Source: an uncultured Prevotella sp. (GTDB taxonomy: Bacteria > Bacteroidota > Bacteroidia > Bacteroidales > Bacteroidaceae). Taken from it: a stretch of 64,000 bases of DNA. Positions 48,031 through 57,500 of the stretch are shown one piece after another. The position numbers and the translations under genes were made by a program. The notes beneath the pieces were generated by a model. That model did not search any database, was not told the DNA's origin, and saw only the letters and a program-made list of their open reading frames with translations. Position 1 is the first letter of the stretch, and each line of letters starts with the position of its first letter. The stretch lies in assembly GCA_937898715.1 (NCBI GenBank), contig CALEKA010000073.1, positions 27,738 to 91,737 on the forward strand. The letters run 5' to 3'.

Positions 48031-50721
48031 ATGAAAAACCTATTCATCATCCTTTCACTATTTCTCTATACGGTTTTCGCTTCCATGGCACAAACGGGTG
48101 GCCGCACTCACGACAATGCGTTCAACTCCGTGACCTACCGCTCTCTGCCGCCACTCCGCGTGGGAGGCACGGAGGGCGTATCGGCACCCTTCGCGGGGAG
48201 CCTCGGACCCAACCTTATCGTGGCGGGAGGATGCAACTTCCCCGGTGTGCCAGCAGCACGGGGCGGCAAGAAGCAATTTTATGCCGATATCTACGAACTG
48301 CCACATGCCGCTCAATACACTAACGAGCAGTGGCAGAAAATCGGACAACTTCCCCACCCACTGGCTTACGGCGTGAGCGTCACGGTGCCCCACGGCGTGG
48401 TGTGCGTGGGTGGTACCTCCGATGGCAAGAGAAGTTCGGCACTGACCTATCTGCTTCATACCGACCGCCATCGCAAGTTGGTGGTAGACACGCTGCCCTC
48501 ACTGCCCCAAGCTCTCGACAATATGGCGGGAGCCTATGGCGGTGGCTATATCTACGTGGCGGGTGGACTCTCTGATGGCTCTCCCACGAACGCTGCCTAT
48601 CGCTTGCGCTACCCCGGTGGCAGGCAGTGGGAACGTCTGCCCGACTTCCCCGGACGCCCACGCGTACAACCCGCGGCAGCGGTGCAGAACGCCGCTACCA
48701 CGCAGTGCTTCTATCTGGCGGGTGGATTCGCTCCTGCCACCGAGACGCTCCGTGCCGAGGCCCACACCGATGCGCTCTGTTACAACCCACTGACCCGTCA
48801 GTGGACGCGCACAGCTCCAATCCTCCCCGAGGGCCATGAGCCGCTCACGCTTGCAGGAGCCTTTGGCACGGCTTCGGGCTGCGCCCACATTGTCTTTGTC
48901 GGTGGTGTGAACAAGGCGCGCTTCGAGGCTGCCGTCAATCGTCCGCAACGCTTGGCAGAGGCGGAGCTCGCCTATGAGAAATACCGCACGCAGGCGGCTC
49001 TGGCCTACCTCGACTCCTTGCGCGAGGAGGCGGCTACGTATATGCTCCATCCCGCGGAGTGGTATCAGTTCAACTCCCAGCTCGTGATCTATCACACCAT
49101 CACCGACACGTGGGTCACGGAGAGCCAATCTCCGCTCTTGGCGCGTGCTGGAGCAGCCTTCATCCCCTGTGGAAAGGAGTGGATCGTCGTAGGTGGCGAG
49201 ACGAAGCCTGGCATACGTTCGCCCCAAGTCACGGCCATCGATATGCAGGTGCGCCCATCCTTTGGTGCGCTCAATTGGGCGGTGCTCGTGGCCTACCTCG
49301 TGGCAATGGTCCTTCTGGGCTACTACTTCATGCGTCGCGGGGGCGATGCCGACGACTTCTTTAAGGGTGGCGGACGCATACCTTGGTGGGCAGCAGGTAT
49401 TAGCATCTATGCTACAATGCTTTCTGCCATCACCTACATGGCTTATCCTGCCAAGGCTTATGCCACGGACTGGACGTACTACCCGATGCTCGTGACGATA
49501 CTCATCGTCTCGTTCCCCGTCATGAAGTATTACCTCCCCTTCTTCCGCAGGCTCAACGTGACGAGTGCCTACGAATACCTTGAGCGACGCTTCAATGCCG
49601 TGACGCGACTCATGGCTTCGGCCTTGTTTATCGTGTTTATGGTGGCGCGCATGGCATTGGTGCTCTACCTCCCATCCTTGGCGCTCACCGCGGTGACGGG
49701 CATCGACCTCTACATCTGCATCGTGCTGATGGCGCTCGTGACCATTCTTTACTGCACGATGGGCGGTGTGGAAGCCGTGGTGTGGGGCGATGTGGTGCAG
49801 GGCTTCATCCTTGTGGGCGGTGCGCTCTTTGCTGTGGGCTACCTCATCTGGGGCACTGAGGGTGGCGTAGAGGGCTTTTGGCATATCGGTCAGGAGGCCG
49901 ACAAGTTTCGCCTCTTCTCTTGGAGCTTCGACTATCGCACGGCCACCTTCTGGGTGATCCTGCTGGGCGGTATGGCCAACAACCTCATCTCTTACACCAG
50001 CGACCAGACCGTCATTCAGCGCTACCTTACCACACGCGATGAGGCAGCCGCTCGCCGCAGCATCTTGCTCAACGGCGTGATGAGCGTCGTGGTGAGTGTA
50101 GCATTCTTTGCCATCGGCACGGGGCTTTATACGTTCTATAAGACGCACCCCGCCGAACTCGACTTTACGATGGCGAAGCCCGATACCATCTTCCCCTTCT
50201 TCATGATGAGCCAGCTCCCCGCGGGCGTGGCAGGACTGCTCATTGCTGCTATCTTTGCTGCCACGATGAGCACCATCTCGTCCAACATCAACTCCGTGGC
50301 GACTGCCTTCAGCGTAGACTTTTACAAGCGTTTCCGTCCATCGGCTTCGGACAGACAGATGCTCCGCGTGGCGCGCCGCACGTGTATCGTGTCGGGCGTG
50401 GTGGGCATGGGCATTGCGCTGCTTATGGCCACGTGGCACATCCTCTCTCTGCTCGATTTCTTCCAGGAAATCCTCGGTCTGCTCTCGAGCGGTCTGGGCG
50501 GACTGTTCCTCATGGGCATCTTCTTCCCCCGCATAGGCGGACGCTCAGCCTTGGTGGGCTTCATCTGTGGTGTGGTGGCAGTCTTTCTCACGCGCTACCT
50601 TACGGATGCGAGTTTCCTGCTCTATGGCTTTATCGGCATGGCCACATCGGTCATTGTCGGTCTGGTGTGCTCCTGCTTCTTGCGCGAGGAGCGGGCAGAG
50701 AAGGGGCTTTATTGGGAATAA
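48031..50721 (+). CDS. NanM-like kelch mutarotase fused to sodium:solute symporter
   Basis: 896 aa. A signal-like start (MKNLFIILSLFLYTVFASMA) is followed by about 390 residues of kelch repeats (IVAGGCNFPGVPAARGGK, VVCVGGTSDGKRSSALTYL, YIYVAGGLSDGSPTNAAYRL, FVGGVNKARFEAAVNR, WIVVGGETKPG), as in N-acetylneuraminate epimerase NanM. From about residue 415 it becomes a sodium:solute symporter with 13 or so TM helices, including DADDFFKGGGRIPWWAAGIS and NNLISYTSDQTVIQRYL. The kelch part would convert alpha- to beta-Neu5Ac at the periplasmic face and hand it to the transporter. Lies 97 bp after nanA; the gap holds AT-rich repeats. Confidence 0.88.
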   Translation: MKNLFIILSLFLYTVFASMAQTGGRTHDNAFNSVTYRSLPPLRVGGTEGVSAPFAGSLGPNLIVAGGCNFPGVPAARGGKKQFYADIYELPHAAQYTNEQWQKIGQLPHPLAYGVSVTVPHGVVCVGGTSDGKRSSALTYLLHTDRHRKLVVDTLPSLPQALDNMAGAYGGGYIYVAGGLSDGSPTNAAYRLRYPGGRQWERLPDFPGRPRVQPAAAVQNAATTQCFYLAGGFAPATETLRAEAHTDALCYNPLTRQWTRTAPILPEGHEPLTLAGAFGTASGCAHIVFVGGVNKARFEAAVNRPQRLAEAELAYEKYRTQAALAYLDSLREEAATYMLHPAEWYQFNSQLVIYHTITDTWVTESQSPLLARAGAAFIPCGKEWIVVGGETKPGIRSPQVTAIDMQVRPSFGALNWAVLVAYLVAMVLLGYYFMRRGGDADDFFKGGGRIPWWAAGISIYATMLSAITYMAYPAKAYATDWTYYPMLVTILIVSFPVMKYYLPFFRRLNVTSAYEYLERRFNAVTRLMASALFIVFMVARMALVLYLPSLALTAVTGIDLYICIVLMALVTILYCTMGGVEAVVWGDVVQGFILVGGALFAVGYLIWGTEGGVEGFWHIGQEADKFRLFSWSFDYRTATFWVILLGGMANNLISYTSDQTVIQRYLTTRDEAAARRSILLNGVMSVVVSVAFFAIGTGLYTFYKTHPAELDFTMAKPDTIFPFFMMSQLPAGVAGLLIAAIFAATMSTISSNINSVATAFSVDFYKRFRPSASDRQMLRVARRTCIVSGVVGMGIALLMATWHILSLLDFFQEILGLLSSGLGGLFLMGIFFPRIGGRSALVGFICGVVAVFLTRYLTDASFLLYGFIGMATSVIVGLVCSCFLREERAEKGLYWE

Positions 50722-50764
50722 ATGTTGCAGCCATTTTCCCTCGCTTCGGTTTCCTCCCCACGCA

Positions 50765-50994
50765 GTTCTGTGGGCGACGCGTCTCGCGTCGGCATCCAGA
50801 GCAAAGCCCCCACGCAGTTCTGTGGGCGACGCGTCCTCGCGTCGGCATCCAGAGCAGTCAAGAAGTCTGCTCAAAGTAAGTCGGGGCGAAGCGTCTTGAT
50901 CCGTGGTGACGCGCCGACGCGGGACGCGTCGCCCACAGAACTGGGTGGGGGCTTTCTCTCTCATGCCGACGCGAGGACGCGTCGCCCCCAGTAC
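50765..50994. repeat. Cluster of four REP-like palindromes (types A, A, A inverse, B inverse)
   Basis: Units at 50765-50795, 50817-50848 (TGTGGGCGACGCGTCCTCGC), 50913-50941 and 50963-50994. The first two point opposite to the last two, so the cluster can fold into a large hairpin. A degenerate remnant lies at about 50881-50912. No gene is visible in 50722-51136. Confidence 0.85.
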
Positions 50995-51018
50995 AGGCTG
51001 AGATTTTCTCTTTTCTCT

Positions 51019-51068
51019 AAAAAAAGAAAAGCCCCCGACACGTGCTTGTGTGCATGTGTCGGGGGCTT
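51019..51068 (-). terminator. Intrinsic terminator of mdh
   Basis: The 13-bp stem AAGCCCCCGACAC/GTGTCGGGGGCTT (51029-51041 and 51056-51068) is followed on the minus strand by TTTTCTTTTTTT, about 70 bp after the mdh stop. Confidence 0.85.
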
Positions 51069-51136
51069 CCCGTCTTGTGCTTAGGCGGCTATGGGTAGAT
51101 GTCTATCCATGGGCGCCGAGGCAGCGTCCTCAGTGA

Positions 51137-52129
51137 TTAGAGGTTGGGGTTCATCTTGCTCCACTCTGCTACGGGAGGTACGATGCCGAGCTCTACGATT
51201 TCGTCGCGCATCTTGCAGAGGTGTTCGTATGACTGCTTGAGCGAAGCCATTTCCTCTTCAGTACCAGTGGGCTCAGTGAAGTGTACGCCAGTCTTGTCGA
51301 TAGTGGTAGGCATGGCCATCATCACGTTCTTGAAGCCACACTTGTCGCAGCTTACGTAGCATCCTGCGGGCAAGGTGAACTTTTCGCCACCCATAGCGGC
51401 TTCGATCATCTTCACTGCGTTGTAGGCAGGGCTCTGGAATGAGCTACGGCCACGGAGCTTGATGATGTTAGAACCACCCTGTACGGTGTGGTGCTTGATT
51501 TCTTCCCAACGCTCAGCAGAGAGACCCATTTCTGAGAGGGGCTTGCCGTCGATCTTCACCTGTGAAGCGAATACGGCCATCTGCTCGCCGTGACCACCGT
51601 AAGTGTGTGCGCCGGTCACCTTGTCCTGCTGTACGCCGAACTCGTGGGCGAGAGCCTGCTGCAGACGAGTTGAGTCCAAAGCTGCGAGTGAGGTGAGCTG
51701 GTTGGGCTTCAAGCCTGAGTGGATCAATGCGGTGAGAGCTGTTACGTCGGCGGGGTTGAAGATAACAACCACGTGCTCTACTTCGGGGCAGTACTTCTTG
51801 ATGTTGTCGCCAAACTCGGCAGCGATCTTGCAGTTACCCTTGAGCAAGTCTTCACGAGTCATGCCTTCCTTACGGGGTGCACCACCTGAAGAGATGATGT
51901 ACTTGGCACCGGTGAAAGCTTCCTTGGGGTCAACAGTGTAAGTGATGTTGGCACCGGGGAAGGCGCACTGCTGCATTTCGTCGTATACACCGTGTACACC
52001 CGGCTCGAAGATATCGTAGAGACAGATGTTAGGAGTGAGGCCGAGCATGAGAGCGCTCTGTACCATGTTAGAACCGATCATACCGCCGGCACCGACGATT
52101 ACAAGCTTGTCGTTAGTTAAGAATGACAT
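51137..52129 (-). CDS. mdh: NAD-dependent malate dehydrogenase
   Basis: 330 aa from ATG 52129 (MSFLTNDKLVIVGAGGMIGS). The Rossmann fingerprint GAGGMIGSNM is at the N-terminus; the catalytic His lies in AHTYGGHGEQMAVF and the partner Asp/Arg region in IISSGGAPRKEGMTREDLLK. It oxidises malate to oxaloacetate, or in fermenting Bacteroidetes works in reverse on the reductive path to succinate/propionate. The longer frame to 52228 covers the -7 box at 52205-52198 and is rejected. Lactate dehydrogenase belongs to the same superfamily, but the length and the active-site region fit MDH better. Confidence 0.93.
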   Translation of the reverse strand: MSFLTNDKLVIVGAGGMIGSNMVQSALMLGLTPNICLYDIFEPGVHGVYDEMQQCAFPGANITYTVDPKEAFTGAKYIISSGGAPRKEGMTREDLLKGNCKIAAEFGDNIKKYCPEVEHVVVIFNPADVTALTALIHSGLKPNQLTSLAALDSTRLQQALAHEFGVQQDKVTGAHTYGGHGEQMAVFASQVKIDGKPLSEMGLSAERWEEIKHHTVQGGSNIIKLRGRSSFQSPAYNAVKMIEAAMGGEKFTLPAGCYVSCDKCGFKNVMMAMPTTIDKTGVHFTEPTGTEEEMASLKQSYEHLCKMRDEIVELGIVPPVAEWSKMNPNL

Positions 52130-52197
52130 AATAGTACTTATTATAATAGTTGTATAGAATGTTTCTACCTGAGGGGAGAGCCCCCTCGTTTCATCCG

Positions 52198-52205
52198 CAA
52201 AATTA
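52198..52205 (-). promoter_or_regulatory. mdh -7 promoter element
   Basis: TAATTTTG on the minus strand, about 70 bp before ATG 52129; no other candidate is closer. Confidence 0.5.
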
Positions 52206-52287
52206 CAAAACTTCGCTGATTGCAACACCCTATAAGGCTTAAAATTTGTTTTTATTTCAGCGAAAAGCGGAGGCTTTGTGGAGCGTG

Positions 52288-53370
52288 TCAGAAGAATATG
52301 CCCTCATTGATGAGTCGGCGTATGGCGTCGGGGTCTTTGTTGGGGCATATCATGAGTATGCCGTCGCGCTCTGCCACTACGTAGCCGTCGAGTCCAGCGA
52401 TGATGGCTTTCTGTCCTTGTGGCAGACTTATCATGCAGTTTTGTGTGCCTTGAAGCATCACGCGTGCACCTGGTGTCACGGCATTGTGGTCGGCATCGAG
52501 GTGGGAGGAGTCGTGAAGTTCTGTCCAGCAGCCTATGTCTGCCCATCCGAAGTCACACTGCTGCACCATCACGTTGTCGCAATGTTCGAGCACAAGCAGG
52601 TCGATGCTTCGTGGCATGCCTTCGGGTATGATGGTGCGCACGTAGTTCATTTCCTCTGCGATGGTCACCATCTGTTGTGCGAGTTTCTCTACGGGTTGGT
52701 CGGGGCGTCCCTGCATTTGTGCTAATTGGTGGCCCAGGGTGTTGCCTTTCCAGAGGAATATGCCCGTGTTCCAGAGGAATTCTCCGCTATTGAGAAACAT
52801 CTGTGCATATGATAGTTCGGGCTTCTCGCTAAACGACTGTACGCGGCTCAGTGCTCCTGGAGCGTCTACCTCGTCGCCCATCTGAATGTAGCCGTAAGCC
52901 GTGTTGGGCTGTGTGGGGCGCACACCGATGGCGAGGAATTGTGGGTGAGTGCTGACGTAGTCGAGTCCTTGTAGTAGCTGTTCGCGGAAGCGCTCATCGT
53001 TTTGGATGAGTTGGTCGGCAGGAGTGACCACCACGTTGGCTTCGGCATCGGCCAGTACGGCGTGCCATGTGCCCCATATGGCTGCGGGAGCGGTGTTGAG
53101 CTGTACGGGTTCGGGCAGGATGTGGTCGGTGGGCAGTGTGGGCAGTTGTTCGCTGACGAGGCTCACGTAGCCCTCGAAGGTGGATACGTAGATATGGTCT
53201 TGGGGAATGAAGCGTGCGAATCGGTCGTAGGTCTGCTGTAGGAGTGTGCGGCCTGTGCCGAAGAAGTCGATAAACTGTTTGGGCAATTCCTTTTGGCTGG
53301 CGGGCCATAGGCGGCGACCCACGCCTCCAGCCAGAATGATGCAATAGTTGTGGTCTCTTGTTTCCATCAT
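52288..53370 (-). CDS. manC: Mannose-1-phosphate guanylyltransferase
   Basis: 360 aa from ATG 53370 (MMETRDHN; ATG 53367 is equally possible). Nucleotidyltransferase signature YCIILAGGVGRRLWPASQKE with PKQFID, then VVVTPADQLIQND, the FSEKPE motif and a C-terminal left-handed helix region (DNVMVQQCDFGWADIGCWTE). It makes GDP-mannose for surface glycans. It lacks the C-terminal phosphomannose isomerase part of bifunctional ManC/AlgA, as is usual in Bacteroidetes. A separate transcript from mdh is likely. Confidence 0.92.
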   Translation of the reverse strand: MMETRDHNYCIILAGGVGRRLWPASQKELPKQFIDFFGTGRTLLQQTYDRFARFIPQDHIYVSTFEGYVSLVSEQLPTLPTDHILPEPVQLNTAPAAIWGTWHAVLADAEANVVVTPADQLIQNDERFREQLLQGLDYVSTHPQFLAIGVRPTQPNTAYGYIQMGDEVDAPGALSRVQSFSEKPELSYAQMFLNSGEFLWNTGIFLWKGNTLGHQLAQMQGRPDQPVEKLAQQMVTIAEEMNYVRTIIPEGMPRSIDLLVLEHCDNVMVQQCDFGWADIGCWTELHDSSHLDADHNAVTPGARVMLQGTQNCMISLPQGQKAIIAGLDGYVVAERDGILMICPNKDPDAIRRLINEGIFF

Positions 53371-53699
53371 CAAGGATTAGTTTGGTTAGTTGCCGCTCAT
53401 GGCTTTGGGGCGGCTTTCGGTTAATTCGTGGCTAAGATAGGGCTTTTCTTGCATAAGAGGCGGAAAGCAGTCCTAAAAAAGTTAAACGCGGCGTGTTTGG
53501 CTCTTTTAGAACTGCTGTTTATAAGATTGATAGGATGACAGCCTGTGATATTCTATTATTGCAAGTTCTATTGATCATCACACGGAATCCTCACGGAATT
53601 TACTTTGTTCTTGGCAATAGGTTCGTTAGGCTGTATGTCTCTGTAAATGCTTAAATATCAGTACTAATATAAGAATCTGAGATATAGCAAGTGCATGTT

Positions 53700-53753
53700 A
53701 TCTCACGGAAAAGAACTTGTAAGCTCACGGATTTTTATCCTTTTTCCGTGAGA
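53700..53753. repeat. Inverted repeat TCTCACGGAAAA around the AlbA_2 stop codon
   Basis: TCTCACGGAAAA (53700-53711) and its exact inverse (53742-53753) flank the end of the AlbA_2 gene. Related CTCACGGA words occur at about 53587-53600 and 53723-53731. It may act as terminator or as a scar of an insertion. The rest of 53371-53734 is AT-rich with no gene that I can support. Confidence 0.55.
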
Positions 53754-54508
53754 TGCCATACGGAAGTCACTTCGTTTCTTTCGGTCCATATTATCCCTGC
53801 TTTCCTTAATCGTTTAAGTAAATAATCCAGTTTATTGTTTTTCTGTTTGTCGTCCAACTGATCTGGCAGAACGTCCCAAAGCAGATGTACTATTTCAGGT
53901 TTCGTCAAGGTGCCATGATCCTTCAGTGAGTCGAGCAACAATGCCTCACACTTCTTGTCGTCCAATCCCTTGTGCTTGGAGTATTCTATTTTTTGATCTG
54001 TGACTTGGGCTATATCTTTTGCTATGAAGATATGTGGCAGTCGACCTTCTATCAGTTTGCGCTTGCGGAGCATAGCTACAGCTTCAGACGATATGCGTTT
54101 GCCTTTCTGTACAGAGTCTAAGAGTACAGCGTCTGTAAGAGACAGATTTTTATTTTCCAACAGCAAGAGGCTATAGTTCTCATCAATAACAGTTCCCGGC
54201 AAGGTTAGTACAACTTCCGTTGCTGTAGATTTGTCATAATCAGGCATCGGAAGATAACGCTCCTTTTGGCTTACGAACATCTTATGGATACCATAACCTT
54301 GAGTATCAATCTCCAACGTCTTGTCAACAACACCAATAACCAAGTGTCCGCCTTCCATATTCGATAAGGCGGAAACATAAGAAATGACATCATCCTTTTC
54401 TTTGCCGTTGAAGTCATTCTTCATGTTCTTGAACTCTTTCCATTCACATTCCTCGTTTTCTTTTGGATATTTGGAAAGTAGATATTGTTGTAATTCTTGT
54501 TCGGTCAT
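53735..54508 (-). CDS. AlbA_2 (Schlafen-like) ATPase-type protein with internal deletion
   Basis: 257 aa. Residues 1-67 match the beginning of an AlbA_2 domain (ECEWKEFKNMKNDFNGKEKD, ISYVSALSNMEGGHLVIGVV DKT). Directly after TLEI the sequence continues with DTQGYGIHKMFVSQKERYLP, which in full-length relatives (about 450-500 aa) lies far downstream in the HATPase_c_4 region. The rest (LSLTDAVLLDSVQKGKRISS, YSKHKGLDDKKCEALLLDSL, winged-helix end) matches the normal C-terminus. An in-frame loss of about 200-250 residues is inferred. Family members are putative transcriptional regulators or defence proteins; this one has lost most of its ATP-binding part. Confidence 0.7.
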   Translation of the reverse strand: MTEQELQQYLLSKYPKENEECEWKEFKNMKNDFNGKEKDDVISYVSALSNMEGGHLVIGVVDKTLEIDTQGYGIHKMFVSQKERYLPMPDYDKSTATEVVLTLPGTVIDENYSLLLLENKNLSLTDAVLLDSVQKGKRISSEAVAMLRKRKLIEGRLPHIFIAKDIAQVTDQKIEYSKHKGLDDKKCEALLLDSLKDHGTLTKPEIVHLLWDVLPDQLDDKQKNNKLDYLLKRLRKAGIIWTERNEVTSVWHLTEKG

Positions 54509-54554
54509 ACTCTTAACTCATAAACTGCGCGAAGCGCATAAACTTATTAAACTT

Positions 54555-54593
54555 CGTGTGAGTTTGCTCGCTCATGCGAGCAAGCCTCACACG
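54555..54593 (-). terminator. Hairpin at the end of sbcC
   Basis: CGTGTGAG/CTCACACG (outer) and TTGCTCGC/GCGAGCAA (inner) build a two-step stem overlapping the sbcC stop codon; minus-strand sequence after it is only mildly T-rich. Confidence 0.5.
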
Positions 54594-57500
54594 ACCTGCA
54601 CCTTCGCGCTTCCGCTTCCTGGCTGTCGCACCAGTCGGATTTGGGGCGAGAGCTGCGAGCGAATCTGCTCCGTGTGGCTGATGATGCCCACCTTGCGGCC
54701 CTGCACATTTTCGAGGTTGGAGAGGGCCAGCATCACGAGGTCGAGGGAGTCGCGGTCGAGGTTGCCAAATCCTTCGTCGATAAAGAGCGAACCGATGTTG
54801 AGGTTCTTACTCGAGAGCGAAGCCAAGCCAAGGGCCAGGGCGAGCGATACGACGAAGGTTTCGCCGCCCGAGAGCGAGTTGACGTAGCGGTGCTCGTCGA
54901 ACATGTCGCGGTCGATCACTTCGAGTGTGAGCGTGCCCGGCACGTTGTGAAGCTCATAGCGGGGCGAGAGCTGCCGCAGGTGGAGGTTGGCTTGTGCCAC
55001 GAGGTAAGAGAAGGTGCAGCTCTGGGCAATGGTGCGGAACTTCTTGCCGTCTGCCGAACCGAAGAGTGCGTTGAGGCGTTCCCACTCGCGAGCATTGGCT
55101 TGTGCCTCGTCGAGGCTCTTCTCCAAGGTTGCTGCACGCTCTACGCTACCCTTGTGGGCAAGGAGGCGCGAGTTGATCTGCGTGAGTTCTTCGCTCAGTT
55201 CCTTCAGTCGGTCGGCATAGGCAGCCTGCTGCTTCTCCAGGTCTTGGTGGAGCTGCGAGTATCGTGCAGTAAGGTCTTCGAGCGGAGAGTCGACGGCAGG
55301 CACTCCAGCGGGTGCGACGTTCTCCTCAGACTGTGCGAGAGGCGGGCGCTGCGGCGAGGCTTGGAGCGCCTGTAGCTGCTCGCGTGCCTGCTTGAGTGCG
55401 TTGTCGGCAAGGAGGCGTGCATCGGCGAGCGAGGATATGCGCTGGCGCAGTGCATTCCAGTCGGTCGTGGCGGTGAATACTGCACGAAGTTCGGCAAACT
55501 GTACGGGCGAGTGTGTGCCGTTGAATCGGAGGATCATGAGGTCGAGTTCCTGCTGCTTCTCCTGCTGCTGGCGCTGACTCTCGAGTCGGCTTCGGAGCAA
55601 GTTGTCGCGTTGTCCCTCGAGCTGTCGCAAGCGTCCCTGCAGAGTTTCGAAGTCTTGTCGTGTGCGCTGTTCTTCGGCGCGAGCTTGCGCGATAGCGGTC
55701 TGTAGCTGTTCGGTGAGCTTCTGCGGTGTGGCATTGCCCAGAAGCCGGCGCAGCTCCTCGTGTTTGCGCGATAGCGTTTCGCGCACGGAGTCGCGGCTTT
55801 GTCGGCACTCCTCCGTGTGGTGAGTGGCCTCGTTGAGGTGAGTCTCAGCACTCTTAATCTCCTCTCGCAGGAGCGCTTCGGAGCGTTCGCCATTGTCGAT
55901 GGCGAGGCAGGTGGCGGTCCAGTCGGTATGGAGGTCGGAGAGTCGCAGACGGAGTCCGTCGGCATTGTCGCGCCAGAGCGAGAACCATCCCGAGAGGGTG
56001 ATCATGCCGTCGAGGTCGGTATAGAGTTCGGAGCAAGCGCGGTCGCTCTCATTGATGGTCTGCTGCAGCTCTTCGGCGGTGGCGGTGGCGCTGTGAGCTT
56101 CGGTGCGCACCTTGTCGAGGAAGGTATGATTGTCGTCCATCTGAGTGCCGAGCTGAGATATTTCCTCGTTGAGTCGGTTGATGTGTTGCTGATGGAAGTT
56201 GTAAGTTTCGAGTTCGCGTTGTGCCTCCTCTGCCGTACGTGTAGTGTTCTCTATGAGCAACTGAATCATGGTGCGTCGTGCATCTCGATTGACGGTGGCG
56301 GTGCAGTCGGAGAAGGAATTGTCGAGGAAGGCATAGTCGGCCCATTCCTCCACGTCGGCCTTCTGTCGCTCCTTGAGTTCGGCGAGCGAACGTGCATCGG
56401 CCTCCAGTCGGGCAGTATCGGCAGCAGCCTCTTCGCGCAGTGCAGCGAGTCTGTCGCGCTTGGTCTTGAGGTCGCTCTGCAGGGCGGCATACTCCTTGTC
56501 CATGTTGCCCAGGAGTTCTCCCAGTTCGCGTTCTGTCTCCGTGTGGTAAGGATGGTGTGTGGCGCCGCATACGGGACATGCTGTGCCCTCCTTGAGCTGC
56601 TTGCGCAGGTTGACGATGTTTTCGCTTTGGCTCAGCGTATAAGCCGTGCTGAATCGGGCGAAGGTCTCCTCGGCAGTGCGCACCTCGATGTCGAGCTTTT
56701 GCACGGCAGTCTGCTTCTGTGCCAATTCGGTCTGTTCGCGCTTTTGTGCTGCCACCTTGTCGGCTATGGAGGCGTATCCCTGCGATATGTGTTGCCAGAG
56801 CTGTGCGGCACGTTCCAGAGCCACGAGTCGTGTCTGGCTCTCTGCTGCGGCACGCTGCAGGTGGGCAGAGTCGATGCCCTGGTTGGTCTGCTGATGGATG
56901 AGGAGTTCGCTCTTGAGCGTGTTGAGGCGCGCCTGCTGGTTGTGGCGCTCCTGCTCAGCCTTGTCGCCCTGCTGACGGAGTTCGGCAATGCGCTTCTGCA
57001 GGGCAGACTGCTTATTGTGAGCTTCGGTGTTGCGGTGGGTCTCGTTGTAGAGTGCCGAGAGCTTGTCTTTGATAAGGTCGAACTTATCAAACATATGTCG
57101 GTGCACCTCGAGCGACTGCTTGTGGAGCTGCTTCTCCTTAAGCTGAGCGCTCACGCTCTTGTGTTTCTCTCTGACCTGCTTGAGCGTCTCCTGACGCTTA
57201 AACTGCACCTGCGAGGCTTGCTGTAGCTGTTCGTCGAGGCGCTTCTGCTGGTCGGATGCTACGCTGATCTCGCCCATGAGCGAGAGTCCGCGGTCGATGG
57301 CGGGACGCTGCACCTCGAGCTGCTTCTCGGCATCGGCCGTGCGCTCTCGCATCACGTCGAGCTGTGTGGTCTTGGCTTCGAGTTCAGAGCGCGACTGTTC
57401 GAGCAGCGTAGCATTCTGCGCCTCGTCCGTCTTGATACGGTCCACGTCGGATCGGCGCATTTCGATGGCTTGGTAGAGCGGCTGCATGGGTAAGAGTGAG

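Noticed and set aside
48499..50439. 646-codon open frame antisense to the kelch-symporter gene
   Set aside because: Its composition (His/Arg-rich, no hydrophobic core) and full overlap with a clear gene mark it as a shadow frame. The same applies to 10844-12214 and 17828-19111.
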